64,000 nt of DNA from Roseobacter denitrificans OCh 114 (lineage in GTDB: Bacteria; Pseudomonadota; Alphaproteobacteria; Rhodobacterales; Rhodobacteraceae): positions 3,495,001-3,559,000 of the forward strand of contig NC_008209.1 in NCBI RefSeq assembly GCF_000014045.1, given 5' to 3'. The translations under genes were made by a program, and so were the position numbers. Below are positions 18,688 through 28,334 of this stretch, one piece after another (the stretch's first letter is position 1; each line of letters starts with the position of its first letter). Under the pieces are notes generated by a model that saw only the letters and a program-made list of their open reading frames with translations, was not told where the DNA came from and searched no databases.

Positions 18688-19236
18688 TTAGTGCCCTGCT
18701 GGGTCACTGGAGGCACGCGCGCGCGGCTTATCGGCACCATTGCGCAGTGTCTTTGAGGCTTCATCGTCCACCTGCGGCCGGCGCGTCGCGCCCGGCTGCC
18801 CGTCCAGAACATCATGCAGGCGCTCCATCAGCGTGTTCAGCTGATCCCGCTCGGCATCTGAAAATGCGCTCATCAGCGCCTCTTCAAACGACAGGGCCGC
18901 TGGCACGATCCCGTTGAACACATCCAGCCCGGCCTCAGTCACTTCGATCTCGACAAGGCGGTGATCGGCATCGCAGGTGGTTTTTACCAAAAGCCCCGCC
19001 TTTTCCAGCTTGGTTACCGCACGGCTGACGCTCGGTTTGTCCAGATAGACACTGTCGTGAATTTCGCGAACAGACATCTTTTCGCGCCGCGCAACATGGA
19101 CCAGTACCCGCCACTCCGGCGTCGAAAGCCCGTATTCCGCGCCATAGACCTTCGAGAGCATCTTGGAGACGCGCGATGACAGCACCGACAGTTTGTAAGG
19201 CAGGAATTCAGACAGGTTGAAATCACTTGAGGTCAT
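18688..19236 (-). CDS. MarR-family transcriptional regulator
   Basis: A 182-residue MarR protein with the winged helix (LSTPEWRVLVHVARREKMSV, YLDKPSVSRAVTKLEKAGL, and the DADHRLVEIEVTEAG wing). An AAGGTGG ribosome site precedes MTSSDFNL at 19236. The C-terminal tail of about 35 residues after the last helix is polar and probably disordered. It diverges from hmgA, with two related motifs in between, so it is the likely local regulator of homogentisate catabolism. Confidence 0.9.
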   Translation of the reverse strand: MTSSDFNLSEFLPYKLSVLSSRVSKMLSKVYGAEYGLSTPEWRVLVHVARREKMSVREIHDSVYLDKPSVSRAVTKLEKAGLLVKTTCDADHRLVEIEVTEAGLDVFNGIVPAALSFEEALMSAFSDAERDQLNTLMERLHDVLDGQPGATRRPQVDDEASKTLRNGADKPRARASSDPAGH

Positions 19237-19254
19237 GTAAATCCGCCACCTTCG

Positions 19255-19325
19255 ATTTCGTTGCATATGAAATGATCTTGACTCATTCTGGCACGGAATG
19301 GTAATCGTTGCAAGTGAAACGAATT
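19255..19325. promoter_or_regulatory. hmgA/marR divergent promoter with two MarR-type operator candidates
   Basis: The motif CGTTGCANNTGAAA occurs twice in the same direction, at 19259-19272 and 19306-19319. Each is embedded in an imperfect inverted repeat (ATTTC...GAAAT around the first; CGTT...AACG around the second). A plausible sigma-70 promoter for hmgA, TTGACT at 19279-19284 and TAATCG at 19302-19307 with 17-base spacing, runs into the second site, so binding there would block it. Confidence 0.55.
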
Positions 19326-19404
19326 TGACCCACCCGTCAAAGCCGGTTTAAACGCACCGTCACTCGCATCGGTGCCGACCACATAAAACGTGAGGAGACA
19401 TGCC

Positions 19405-20754
19405 ATGAAAGACCTAGATATCGCGCCTCTTGTCCAGGCTGATGGCGGGCTGACGAATCCTGGCTACATGCCCGGATTTGGCAATGATTTCGAGACCGAA
19501 GCCCTGCCCGGCGCCTTGCCTCAGGGCATGAACAGCCCGCAAAAATGCAATTATGGGCTATATGGCGAGCAGCTTTCCGGCACCGCCTTTACCGATGTGC
19601 GCCCCGAGCGCACGTGGTGTTATCGCATCCGCCCGTCGGTCAAGCACTCCCACCGCTATGAGAGGATTGACCTGCCGCATTTCCGCTCTGCGCCCGACAT
19701 CCATCCGGATGTGACGTCACTGGGCCAATACCGCTGGGATCCGATCCCGCATACGGATGAGCCACTGACATGGCTGACGGGCATGCGCACCATGACGACG
19801 GCGGGTGATGTGAACACACAGGTGGGCATGGCCTCCCACGTTTATCTCGTGACCCAATCCATGCAGGACGCCTATTTCTTCTCTGCGGACAGCGAGATGC
19901 TTGTCTTGCCCCAGGAAGGCCGCCTGCGTTTCGCGACCGAATTGGGGATCATCGACCTTGAACCCAAGGAAATCGCGATCATCCCGCGTGGTCTGGTTTA
20001 CCGTGTGGAATTGCTGGACGGGCCTGCGCGCGGCTTTGTCTGTGAAAACTACGGCCAGAAGTTCGAACTGCCGGGCCGCGGCCCCATCGGTGCCAACTGC
20101 ATGGCCAACCCGCGCGATTTCAAGGCACCGGTTGCCGCCTTTGAGGACCGCGAAGTGCCCTCAACCGTCACGGTCAAGTGGTGTGGGCAGTTTCACCAGA
20201 CCAAGATCGGGCAAAGCCCGCTCGACGTGGTGGCCTGGCACGGCAACTACGCGCCCTACAAATACGATCTGCGCAATTATTGCCCAGTCGGTGCGATCCT
20301 GTTTGACCACCCCGACCCGTCGATTTTCACGGTTCTCACCGCACCTTCTGGTCAACCCGGCACGGCGAATATCGACTTTGTGCTCTTCCGCGAGCGCTGG
20401 ATGGTGATGGAGGATACCTTCCGCCCGCCTTGGTATCACAAGAATATCATGTCCGAGCTGATGGGCAATATCTATGGCGAGTATGACGCCAAACCGCAGG
20501 GTTTTGTGCCCGGCGGGATCAGCCTCCACAACATGATGCTGCCCCATGGCCCTGACCGCGAAGCCTTTGAGAAAGCTTCCAACGCCAACCTCGGCCCGGA
20601 CAAGCTGCACAACACCATGTCCTTCATGTTCGAGACCCGCTTCCCCCAGCAACTGACCCAGTTCGCGGGCAAGGAAGCGCCGCTGCAGGACGATTACATC
20701 AATTGCTGGGCGGACATCGAAAAGAAATTCGACGGCACGCCGGGCAAGAAGTAA
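19405..20754 (+). CDS. hmgA: Homogentisate 1,2-dioxygenase
   Basis: A 449-residue iron dioxygenase that opens the ring of homogentisate to maleylacetoacetate in tyrosine/phenylalanine breakdown. The opening [20 protein letters not shown] is diagnostic. Iron ligands are expected in [14 protein letters not shown] (His, Glu) and [11 protein letters not shown] (His). A GAGGAGA ribosome site fixes the ATG at 19405. It is followed at 5 bases by maiA and then fahA, completing the central pathway to fumarate and acetoacetate. Confidence 0.97.
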   Translation: MKDLDIAPLVQADGGLTNPGYMPGFGNDFETEALPGALPQGMNSPQKCNYGLYGEQLSGTAFTDVRPERTWCYRIRPSVKHSHRYERIDLPHFRSAPDIHPDVTSLGQYRWDPIPHTDEPLTWLTGMRTMTTAGDVNTQVGMASHVYLVTQSMQDAYFFSADSEMLVLPQEGRLRFATELGIIDLEPKEIAIIPRGLVYRVELLDGPARGFVCENYGQKFELPGRGPIGANCMANPRDFKAPVAAFEDREVPSTVTVKWCGQFHQTKIGQSPLDVVAWHGNYAPYKYDLRNYCPVGAILFDHPDPSIFTVLTAPSGQPGTANIDFVLFRERWMVMEDTFRPPWYHKNIMSELMGNIYGEYDAKPQGFVPGGISLHNMMLPHGPDREAFEKASNANLGPDKLHNTMSFMFETRFPQQLTQFAGKEAPLQDDYINCWADIEKKFDGTPGKK

Positions 20755-20759
20755 GCGCC

Positions 20760-21395
20760 ATGCTGACGCTCTATTCCTATTGGCGATCCACCACATCCTA
20801 CCGGGTGCGGGTGGCGCTGAACCTCAAGGGGCTGTCTTATCGGACAGTCCCGGTGGACCTTGTGGCGGGCGATCAGCGCAGACCGGATTACGTGGCGTTG
20901 AACCCGGTCCAAGGGGTGCCCACACTGGTGCTGGAGGACGGCACCGCGCTGACGCAATCGCTCGCGATCCTCGACTATCTGGATCACGTCGTGCCTGACC
21001 CCGCCCTGCTGCCAAGCGATCCCCTGCTTCGGGCCAAGGTGCAGGCGGCGGCGCAGATCATCGCGCTCGACATTCACCCCGTGAACAACCTGAAGGTCAT
21101 GAACCGCCTGAAATCCGAACACGGGGCGAGCGCCGATCAAGGCATCGAATGGATGCGCCACTGGATGACGCAAGGTTTCCACGCCTATCAGGCGCTGCTG
21201 CCCGATGGCCCCGCCTACAGCTTCTCGGACACGCCGCTGCTTTGCGACATCTGCCTTGTTGCGCAGCTTTATAACGCACACCGCTGGGGCGTGGACATGA
21301 CGCCCTTTGCCCGCCTGCTTGAGATCGAAGAACAGGCCCTGAAACTGCCGGCTTTCGATGCCGCACGCCCCGAAAACCAGCCAGACGCCACCTGA
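20760..21395 (+). CDS. maiA: Maleylacetoacetate isomerase (zeta-class GST)
   Basis: A 211-residue glutathione S-transferase fold. The N-terminal YSYWRSTTSYRVRVALNLKG carries the zeta-class active-site serines, with NPVQGVPTLVLEDG and the helical C-terminal domain ALDIHPVNNLKV following. It isomerises maleylacetoacetate to fumarylacetoacetate using glutathione. The ATG at 20760 lies 5 bases after the hmgA stop; an upstream start would sit inside hmgA. Confidence 0.95.
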   Translation: MLTLYSYWRSTTSYRVRVALNLKGLSYRTVPVDLVAGDQRRPDYVALNPVQGVPTLVLEDGTALTQSLAILDYLDHVVPDPALLPSDPLLRAKVQAAAQIIALDIHPVNNLKVMNRLKSEHGASADQGIEWMRHWMTQGFHAYQALLPDGPAYSFSDTPLLCDICLVAQLYNAHRWGVDMTPFARLLEIEEQALKLPAFDAARPENQPDAT

Positions 21396-21405
21396 AGGAC
21401 AAACG

Positions 21406-22656
21406 ATGACACAACTTCTCCGCTCTTGGGTCGAAAGCGCCAATGCGCCCGACACCGACTTCCCGCTCAACAACCTGCCCTATGGGGCTTTCCGTGTCGG
21501 TGACAGCGACCTGCATGCAGGTGTCGCGATTGGCGCGCGCATCCTCGATGTAACCGCCCTTGTACAGGCCGGTCTGCTTGACCTGCCCGAAACCGGCGTT
21601 TTTGCCCGTGGCACATGGAATGACTTCATGGCACTGGGTTCGGATGTCTGGGCCAGTTTCCGTGCGCACCTGACGGCCGCTCTGGCAGAAGGTGCGGCGC
21701 AGCAATCGGACCTTGAGCCACATTTGGTTGCCATGGCCGATGCCAAGCTCGAGATGCCCTTCATCGTGACGGAATTCACCGACTTCTATGCGGGACGTCA
21801 CCATGCGTTCAACGTCGGATCGCTGTTCCGCGATCCGGCCAATGCCCTGCCGCCCAACTGGTTGCATATCCCGATCGGGTATAACGGTCGCGCATCGTCG
21901 GTCGTGGTCAGCGGCACGGACATCACCCGCCCCAACGGACAGTTGAAAGCACCGGACGCGGAGATGCCGGTGTTCGAGGCGTCCAAGCGCTTCGATCTGG
22001 AACTTGAGATGGGCGCGATTGTTGGCAAGCCCTCGAAAGGTCGCGTCAGCGTGCAAGAGGCCGACGACATGATCTTCGGCTACGTTCTTCTCAACGACTG
22101 GTCCGCGCGCGACATTCAGGCCTGGGAATACCAGCCGCTTGGCCCGTTTCAGGCCAAGGCAACCGCGACCACCATCAGCCCGTGGATCGTGACCAAAGCC
22201 GCACTTGAGCCCTTCCGCGCCTCGACCCCGCCGCGCGAAAAGGAACTGCTGCCATACCTCGCAGAAACGGGCCCGATGCTCTATGATATCGACCTCGAAG
22301 TGGGCCTCGCCCCAGAAGGCAAATCGGAAACCATCCTGTCGCGCACGAATTACAACGTGATGTATTACTCCGCAGCCCAGCAACTGACCCACCACACCAC
22401 CAGCGGCTGCCCGATGCGGGTTGGCGATCTGCTCGGTTCCGGCACGATTTCCGGCCCTGAAAAGGAAAACCGCGGCAGCCTGCTGGAACTGAGCTGGGCG
22501 GGTAAGGAACCGCTGACGCTGGACACGGGCGAGACCCGCACGTTTCTGGAAGACGGAGACACGCTGACCCTGCGCGGTGCCGCCAAAGGCGACGGATACC
22601 GGATCGGCTTTGGCGACTGCACAGGCACCCTGCGCCCAGCATCCGCGCTGGATTGA
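21406..22656 (+). CDS. fahA: Fumarylacetoacetase
   Basis: A 416-residue FAH enzyme that hydrolyses fumarylacetoacetate to fumarate and acetoacetate. It contains the metal and catalytic segments DFYAGRHHAFNVG, LELEMGAIVG and NDWSARDIQAWEY. The ATG at 21406 is 10 bases after maiA; an in-frame start at 21358 would overlap maiA. It ends the hmgA-maiA-fahA operon. Confidence 0.95.
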   Translation: MTQLLRSWVESANAPDTDFPLNNLPYGAFRVGDSDLHAGVAIGARILDVTALVQAGLLDLPETGVFARGTWNDFMALGSDVWASFRAHLTAALAEGAAQQSDLEPHLVAMADAKLEMPFIVTEFTDFYAGRHHAFNVGSLFRDPANALPPNWLHIPIGYNGRASSVVVSGTDITRPNGQLKAPDAEMPVFEASKRFDLELEMGAIVGKPSKGRVSVQEADDMIFGYVLLNDWSARDIQAWEYQPLGPFQAKATATTISPWIVTKAALEPFRASTPPREKELLPYLAETGPMLYDIDLEVGLAPEGKSETILSRTNYNVMYYSAAQQLTHHTTSGCPMRVGDLLGSGTISGPEKENRGSLLELSWAGKEPLTLDTGETRTFLEDGDTLTLRGAAKGDGYRIGFGDCTGTLRPASALD

Positions 22657-23093
22657 AACGACGCGCCGACCCGCGCGACGCCGTCCGACGAGACAGTGCT
22701 CGGTGGTCGCAAGCCCACCGCGCGCTACCCGTTTAACAAACCCGCATGACGCCGACTGGCCATGCAAAACACACAGTGCAAGAAGGAAAGGAGGCAAGGA
22801 ACAATTACAAAGCCGACGTTTTCCCGGCGGCATCTCGCGAGTTGGGTCTTAATGAGAAAAGAACCATCATCAGCGCGAAAATTCATCAGATGATGGCGGC
22901 TTGCGCCAACCTGCTTTTGTGCGGGGGCTGTTTCCGCATCGCCACACGAACCACCGGATTACACGGCCCTGAACGAGGCCATCGCCACATCGGTTTTCGC
23001 TATGCGGCGGATCTTGAGCCACAACCAAGCGCGCGCGTATCACGCGACCCCGCGCCACCAACGACACACCTAATTCGAAACAGAGGAGCCAGA
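22657..23093. other. Intergenic region, no gene recognised
   Basis: This 437-base gap follows fahA and precedes the cytochrome b561 gene. Reading frames pass through it, including one continuous with the cytochrome, but none shows a ribosome site, family motif or persuasive start. No terminator or clear operator was found. It probably contains the promoter of the cytochrome gene. Confidence 0.4.
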
Positions 23094-23633
23094 ATGCCAC
23101 GATTTTTCGACACCCCTGAACGGTACAGCCTCATTTCCCGGAGCCTCCATTGGGGCATGGCCCTGCTCTTCGCGATGCAATTTGTCACCTCGGCGACCCG
23201 CTGGGCCCTGCCCCGCGAAGACCCCATACGCGAATTTTTCTGGGCCTATCACGCACCTATCGGCACCACGCTGTTTCTGCTCGTGCTGTTGCGCGGTCTC
23301 TGGGGGCTGATCAACATGCACCGCCGCCCTGCACATGGCTCAGGCCTGATCGGGCGCATGGCACGTGTGGGGCATCTGGCGATCTATGCGCTTATGGTGA
23401 TTGTTCCCACACTCCGCCTGATTGCCGCGGCAGGCAGCACCCGAGGCTTCAGCTATCTGGGCGTTGAAATCTTTGCCGCGCGTGAGACTGAAATCGCGTG
23501 GATGGATGCAATGGCCGAATGGCATGGGGAACTGGGCTGGATCCTCGGCCTGCTCGTTCTGGGCCATATCGCGATGGCGGTCGGCTGGCATCATTTTATC
23601 AAACGCGATGGCACCTTGCAGCGTATGACCTGA
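23094..23633 (+). CDS. Cytochrome b561 family protein
   Basis: A 179-residue membrane protein with four predicted helices. Haem-ligand histidines are expected in SLHWGMALLFAMQF, WAYHAPIGTTLFLL, ARVGHLAIYALMV and LVLGHIAMAVGWHHF. These proteins take electrons from quinol or carry them to periplasmic acceptors. An AGGAG ribosome site fixes the ATG at 23094. It has no obvious partner here. Confidence 0.9.
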   Translation: MPRFFDTPERYSLISRSLHWGMALLFAMQFVTSATRWALPREDPIREFFWAYHAPIGTTLFLLVLLRGLWGLINMHRRPAHGSGLIGRMARVGHLAIYALMVIVPTLRLIAAAGSTRGFSYLGVEIFAARETEIAWMDAMAEWHGELGWILGLLVLGHIAMAVGWHHFIKRDGTLQRMT

Positions 23634-23670
23634 GCGATGCCCCTGTCACAAAGGTCAGGCAGCACACACT

Positions 23671-23773
23671 GAAGCGCCATGCGAAAAACCGCGATCACGT
23701 AACGCTGCCTGAAATCAAGGATTGCAACGCGTTACGTGATACCTGATGTTTCAGGTGCTTCATCAGACGCTCT
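23671..23773 (-). repeat. Dispersed 103-base structured repeat, copy 1
   Basis: This segment matches 57921-58023 in inverted orientation at 88 of 103 positions without gaps. It contains a perfect 12-base-pair stem, ATCACGTAACGC (23694-23705) with GCGTTACGTGAT (23729-23740), around a 23-base loop. A second hairpin, ACCTGA/TCAGGT (23741-23746 with 23751-23756), follows it. It lies between the 3' ends of the convergent cytochrome b561 and pabB genes. Confidence 0.85.
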
Positions 23774-23831
23774 AAGCCGCTGATAACAGGCCGCCTTGCG
23801 CCGGATGCGCGGTTCAATCACGATGCAGCCG

Positions 23832-24959
23832 TCAGACAGCATAGCGGGATTTCAGGATCGCTTCCGCGTATTCGTCACCCACGCTGCTGTCATGGACGAC
23901 CCCGCCCCCGACGTTGAGCGTGGCCGTTCCGTCCTCGTTACAGATGACTGTCCTGATGGCGACGTTAAATTCCATCGCACCATTGGGGGCAATCCAGCCG
24001 ATCGAGCCGCAATAGGCACCCCGCGCCCCGTTCTCAAGCGCGCGGATGATCTGCATCGCCCTGATCTTTGGCGCGCCGGTGATCGAGCCGCAGGGAAACA
24101 AGGCCTCGAATATATCATGCAGCGTGGTACCGGGTAAAATCTGCGCAGTGACGCGTGACGTCATCTGGTGCAGGGTGGCATAGGTTTCAACCTTGAACAG
24201 GTCCGGCACCTTGACGCTGCCCACCTTGGCCAGTTTGCTCACATCATTGCGCAGCAGATCGACAATCATCAGATTTTCCGCCTGATTCTTTTCAGAGCCC
24301 CGCAGCCATGCCCTTTGCCGGCTGTCCGCTTGCGGGGTGGCTCCGCGTGCGGCGGTTCCCTTCATCGGCTTGGTTTCAAAATGGCCACTGTCGTCGATGG
24401 TAAAAAACAATTCAGGTGAGCGGGACAACAGCACAGGCCCCCCCAAATCAACGAAAGCGCCATGCGGCACCGGTTGTTTGGCACACAGATCCCGGTAAAG
24501 CGCGATCGGCGGCGCGTCATATCGGGCGGTCAGCGGAAAGGTGAGATTGGCCTGATAAACATCACCGGCCGAGATGAAATCCTGAACCGCGCAAAAGGCG
24601 GTGTTGTATTGTGCTTCATCCCATACAGGTTCCAGATCCCGCAGGCGCGCGGGCACCTGCGGGTGATCAAACTGGGCCTGGGATGGCGCCTCAAAAACAC
24701 CGAAACACAGCAGCGGCACGGTTCGGTTGTCCGGCATCAGATCGCTCAGTTTATGCGAAAACACATAGCCGAGCTCATAACTGGCATATCCCGCCAGCCA
24801 ATGACCTTGCGCCCTTGCCTGCTCCATCGCGGCAAAGGCTGCGGCCACGTCTTCGGGCGCATCCGCGCGGATCGTTTGAATAGGATCGACAAATGCGCTG
24901 GCCCCCGCGAGCGGGCCATTGTCAAAAATCACCTGTCGTGGGGCAGCACGGCTGGCCAA
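23832..24959 (-). CDS. pabB: Aminodeoxychorismate synthase component I
   Basis: A 375-residue chorismate-binding enzyme that makes 4-amino-4-deoxychorismate for folate synthesis. Signature segments are GDVYQANLTFPL, KPMKGTAARG, DLLRNDVSKLAKVGSV and FPCGSITGAPKIRAM. No lyase (PabC) domain is fused. The start appears to be TTG at 24959, 2 bases after the stop of the upstream small gene, implying translational coupling; an internal GTG (residue 9) is the alternative. Confidence 0.92.
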   Translation of the reverse strand: MASRAAPRQVIFDNGPLAGASAFVDPIQTIRADAPEDVAAAFAAMEQARAQGHWLAGYASYELGYVFSHKLSDLMPDNRTVPLLCFGVFEAPSQAQFDHPQVPARLRDLEPVWDEAQYNTAFCAVQDFISAGDVYQANLTFPLTARYDAPPIALYRDLCAKQPVPHGAFVDLGGPVLLSRSPELFFTIDDSGHFETKPMKGTAARGATPQADSRQRAWLRGSEKNQAENLMIVDLLRNDVSKLAKVGSVKVPDLFKVETYATLHQMTSRVTAQILPGTTLHDIFEALFPCGSITGAPKIRAMQIIRALENGARGAYCGSIGWIAPNGAMEFNVAIRTVICNEDGTATLNVGGGVVHDSSVGDEYAEAILKSRYAV

Positions 24960-24961
24960 GT

Positions 24962-25255
24962 TCAGAAATCCGCCGCGATGCGCAGATCACGCAGGGGCCG
25001 CACGATGTCGATGGCCTTGAGGTAGAGTGGATGTGCCTTGTAGGCCGTCAAATCCTCATTGCTCGCAAACTCCGCATAGACGACAACGTCGACTTCGCCC
25101 GACAGTGCGTCATCACGAGTGTTCTGGCGCACCTCGAAAACCTCCGAGTGCGGGATATCCGCCAACAGCGATAACCCGTCGATAATACGAGGTAAATCCG
25201 CCTTATCCTTGGCGCTGAAAAAGACGACATGTCGAATGTTGGGACGGGGTGGCAT
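24962..25255 (-). CDS. Dabb (stress-responsive A/B barrel) domain protein
   Basis: A 97-residue single-domain protein with the Dabb pattern: RHVVFFSAKDKADLPRIIDG at the start, a central VDVVVYAEFASNEDL strand and a YKAHPLYLKAIDIV helix. Such proteins form small ferredoxin-like dimers; some are plant cyclases, most are uncharacterised. A GGAGAT ribosome site precedes the ATG. It is immediately followed by pabB and is probably cotranscribed with it. Confidence 0.88.
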   Translation of the reverse strand: MPPRPNIRHVVFFSAKDKADLPRIIDGLSLLADIPHSEVFEVRQNTRDDALSGEVDVVVYAEFASNEDLTAYKAHPLYLKAIDIVRPLRDLRIAADF

Positions 25256-25619
25256 AACATCTCCGAATGGTTCTTGAATCGCTCACCGACTGGCGCAAGC
25301 CTTAGCTGCAACAGGCGGGCACTTCTAGGGTAAAACCCCGGTGCAACCTGCCGTCCGGGCCCACAAAGATGCGGCCATTTGTCCCCCGAATGTGGCACCC
25401 TGTTTTCCAAGCGATGGCGTCCCTTTTGCTTTCATCAGAACCGGCCGCGTTTCGGGTGCGTCTGCGTGTCAAATGATCGACCCTCGCACATGCCCGATGA
25501 CACTTGCGCCCCGCCCAGCAGGCAGAGGTGTGCCGCGCGCGGACACCTTCAAGCGATCACAAACACCCTCAGCTTACGCTTTGCCCGTTGAAATCGAACG
25601 GCAAGGAACGACACCCCGT
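25256..25619. other. Intergenic region, no gene recognised
   Basis: This 364-base gap lies between the metH2 stop and the Dabb gene start, both on the minus strand. No family-like frame, riboswitch or strong terminator was seen. It must hold the promoter for the Dabb-pabB pair. Confidence 0.4.
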
Positions 25620-28334
25620 TCATTCAGCGGCAACAGCAGCGACCGGGGTCGGCGTATAGTTCAGGATGGGGGCAAGCCACCTTTCCGCCTCCTCCATCTC
25701 CATGCCTTTGCGCGCGGCATAATCGGCCACCTGATCGCGTTCCACCTTGGCCACGCCAAAGTAGTAGGCCTCCGTATGGCCGATATAGAGCCCTGATACA
25801 GACGAACCGGGCCACATGGCCATGCTTTGTGTCAGTTCGACCCCGGTGTTGGCTTCGGCGTCCAGCAGGGAAAACAGGGTCAGTTTTTCCGTGTGATCCG
25901 GTTGGGCCGGGTAGCCGGGCGCAGGGCGGATGCCGCGATAGGGCTCACCCACCAGTTCATCCGGGGCAAACCCTTCGTCGGGCGCGTAAGCCCAGAGTTC
26001 GCGGCGCACCCGCTGGTGCAGCATCTCGGCCATGGCCTCGGCAAACCGGTCCGCCAGCGCTTTGACGAGGATCGATGAATAGCTGTCGTTTGCCTCCTCG
26101 AACCGCTTGGCGATCTCGACCTCCTGCGGGCCTGCGGTGACGACAAAACCACCGACGTAATCCGGCGTCCCGACAGGCGCGACAAAGTCGGACAGGGCCA
26201 GATTTGGCCGCCCGGGGCGTTTGGCGTGTTGCTGGCGCAGGGTATGCAGCGTGGCCAACTGCGTGTCCCGGTCCTCGCTGGTAAAGAGGTGAATGTCGTC
26301 ACCATGCGCATTGGCCGGCCAGAACCCGGCGACGGCGCGGGGGCCGAACCATTTCTCGTCAATGATCTGTTTCAGCATGGCCTGCGCATCGGCGAATAGC
26401 GCGCGCGCAGCCTCGCCCTGCCGTTCATCCTCAAGGATTTTTGGGTAAACGCCCTTCAATTCCCATGTGCGGAAAAACGGCGTCCAGTCGATGTATTTCG
26501 CAATCTCTGCGAGGTCCCAATCCTCAATCACGCGGGTGCCGGTGAAGGTCGGCGCGGGCACGGTGTAATCGCTGAAATCAATCTTCATGGCGTTGGCCCG
26601 CGCGGCGGCCAGCGGCACACGCTCCTTTGCCCGTTCGGAGCGTTCATGACGCTCGATCACGCTCACATATTCCTCGCGAATGCCCTCCATGTAGCCATCG
26701 CGGCTCTCGGGGTTGAGCAACTTGCTGACCACACCCACCGCACGGCTGGCATCCAGCACATGAATCGCCTGATTTTTGGTGTAGCGCGGGGCAATCTTGA
26801 CGGCCGTGTGTACCTTGGATGTGGTCGCCCCGCCGATCAGCAGCGGGATGTCATAGCCCTCCCGCTCCAGTTCGCCGGCCAAATGTACCATCTCGTCAAG
26901 GCTCGGCGTGATCAGACCGGACAGGCCGATGATATCCACGTTTTCCGCCTTGGCGACTTCGAGGATTTTCTGCGGCGGGACCATCACGCCCAGATCAATG
27001 ATCTCGTAGTTGTTGCAGGCCAGCACGACGCCCACGATATTCTTGCCGATATCGTGCACATCCCCTTTGACCGTGGCCATCAGGACCTTGCCCGCCGCCT
27101 CGCGCCCGTCCCCACCGCTCAGGCGTTTTTCTTCTTCCATGTAGGGCAACAGAACGGCGACCGCCTGTTTCATGACACGGGCGGATTTCACCACTTGCGG
27201 CAGGAACATCTTGCCCGACCCAAACAGATCGCCAACCACGTTCATCCCCGCCATCAGCGGCCCTTCGATCACATGCAGCGGACGCTCGGCCTGCAATCGC
27301 GCCTCTTCGGTATCGGCGTCGATAAACTCCGTGATCCCGTTGACCAGCGCATGTTCCAGCCGCTTTTCAATGGACCATTCCCGCCATGCCAGATCGCGCA
27401 CCTTTTCCTCGCGCGCACCGTCCCGGAAGCGTTCGGCCATGTCAAGCATCCGCTCCGTGGCATCCTCGCGCCGGTTGAGCACCACGTCTTCGCAGGCCGT
27501 ACGCAGGTCGGGGTCAATCTGGTCATAGACAGCCAGCTGGCCCGCATTGACGATGCCCATATCCATGCCCGCCTGAATGGCGTGATAGAGGAAAACCGCA
27601 TGCATCGCCTCGCGCACCGTTTCATTGCCGCGAAACGAAAACGACAGGTTCGACACCCCGCCCGACACATGCGCATGAGGCAGGTTCTGGCGGATCCAGC
27701 GGGTCGCCTCGATGAAATCGACGCCGTAGTTGTTATGCTCTTCGATGCCCGTGGCGACCGCAAAGATGTTGGGATCAAAGATGATATCCTCGGGCGGAAA
27801 ACCGACCTCCTCCACGAGGATACGGTAGGCGCGTGCGCAAATCTCGATCTTGCGGGCGGCGGTATCGGCCTGGCCCTCTTCGTCAAAGGCCATAACCACA
27901 ACAGCGGCGCCATAGGCCAGACAGAGCCGGGCGTGATGGCGGAATTCCTCCTCGCCCTCTTTCATCGAGATGGAATTGACCACGGATTTACCCTGCACGC
28001 ACTGCAGGCCCGCCTCGATCACCTCCCATTTGGAACTGTCGATCATGATGGGTACGCGCGCGATGTCGGGCTCGGATGCGATGAGGTTGAGGAACTCGAT
28101 CATCGCCTGTTTGGAGTCGATCAGCCCCTCATCCATGTTGACGTCGATGATCTGCGCCCCGTTTTCCACCTGATCGCGCGCCACATCAAGAGCTGCGGCA
28201 TAGTCGCGATTGGTGATCAGCTTGCGAAACTTCGCAGAGCCGGTAACGTTGGTCCGCTCACCGACGTTCACAAAGGGAATATCAGGCGTGAGGACAAAGG
28301 GCTCAAGCCCGGACAGGCGCAAATACCGGGTCAT
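25620..28334 (-). CDS. metH: Methionine synthase (cobalamin-dependent), pterin/B12/reactivation subunit
   Basis: A 904-residue protein that corresponds to E. coli MetH without its homocysteine domain. In order: methyltetrahydrofolate-binding TIM barrel (about 10-290, [16 protein letters not shown]), the B12 cap (about 310-400), the B12-binding Rossmann domain with [16 protein letters not shown] (axial His) and the AdoMet reactivation domain with [16 protein letters not shown]. The ATG at 28334 overlaps the preceding gene's stop by 4 bases. Together the two proteins would convert homocysteine to methionine. The split, not decay, is indicated by intact motifs and coupled start. Confidence 0.95.
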   Translation of the reverse strand: MTRYLRLSGLEPFVLTPDIPFVNVGERTNVTGSAKFRKLITNRDYAAALDVARDQVENGAQIIDVNMDEGLIDSKQAMIEFLNLIASEPDIARVPIMIDSSKWEVIEAGLQCVQGKSVVNSISMKEGEEEFRHHARLCLAYGAAVVVMAFDEEGQADTAARKIEICARAYRILVEEVGFPPEDIIFDPNIFAVATGIEEHNNYGVDFIEATRWIRQNLPHAHVSGGVSNLSFSFRGNETVREAMHAVFLYHAIQAGMDMGIVNAGQLAVYDQIDPDLRTACEDVVLNRREDATERMLDMAERFRDGAREEKVRDLAWREWSIEKRLEHALVNGITEFIDADTEEARLQAERPLHVIEGPLMAGMNVVGDLFGSGKMFLPQVVKSARVMKQAVAVLLPYMEEEKRLSGGDGREAAGKVLMATVKGDVHDIGKNIVGVVLACNNYEIIDLGVMVPPQKILEVAKAENVDIIGLSGLITPSLDEMVHLAGELEREGYDIPLLIGGATTSKVHTAVKIAPRYTKNQAIHVLDASRAVGVVSKLLNPESRDGYMEGIREEYVSVIERHERSERAKERVPLAAARANAMKIDFSDYTVPAPTFTGTRVIEDWDLAEIAKYIDWTPFFRTWELKGVYPKILEDERQGEAARALFADAQAMLKQIIDEKWFGPRAVAGFWPANAHGDDIHLFTSEDRDTQLATLHTLRQQHAKRPGRPNLALSDFVAPVGTPDYVGGFVVTAGPQEVEIAKRFEEANDSYSSILVKALADRFAEAMAEMLHQRVRRELWAYAPDEGFAPDELVGEPYRGIRPAPGYPAQPDHTEKLTLFSLLDAEANTGVELTQSMAMWPGSSVSGLYIGHTEAYYFGVAKVERDQVADYAARKGMEMEEAERWLAPILNYTPTPVAAVAAE

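Noticed and set aside
22746..23093. In-frame N-terminal extension of the cytochrome b561 gene
   Set aside because: The family begins near the ATG at 23094, which has an AGGAG ribosome site; the extension is not similar to any family I know.
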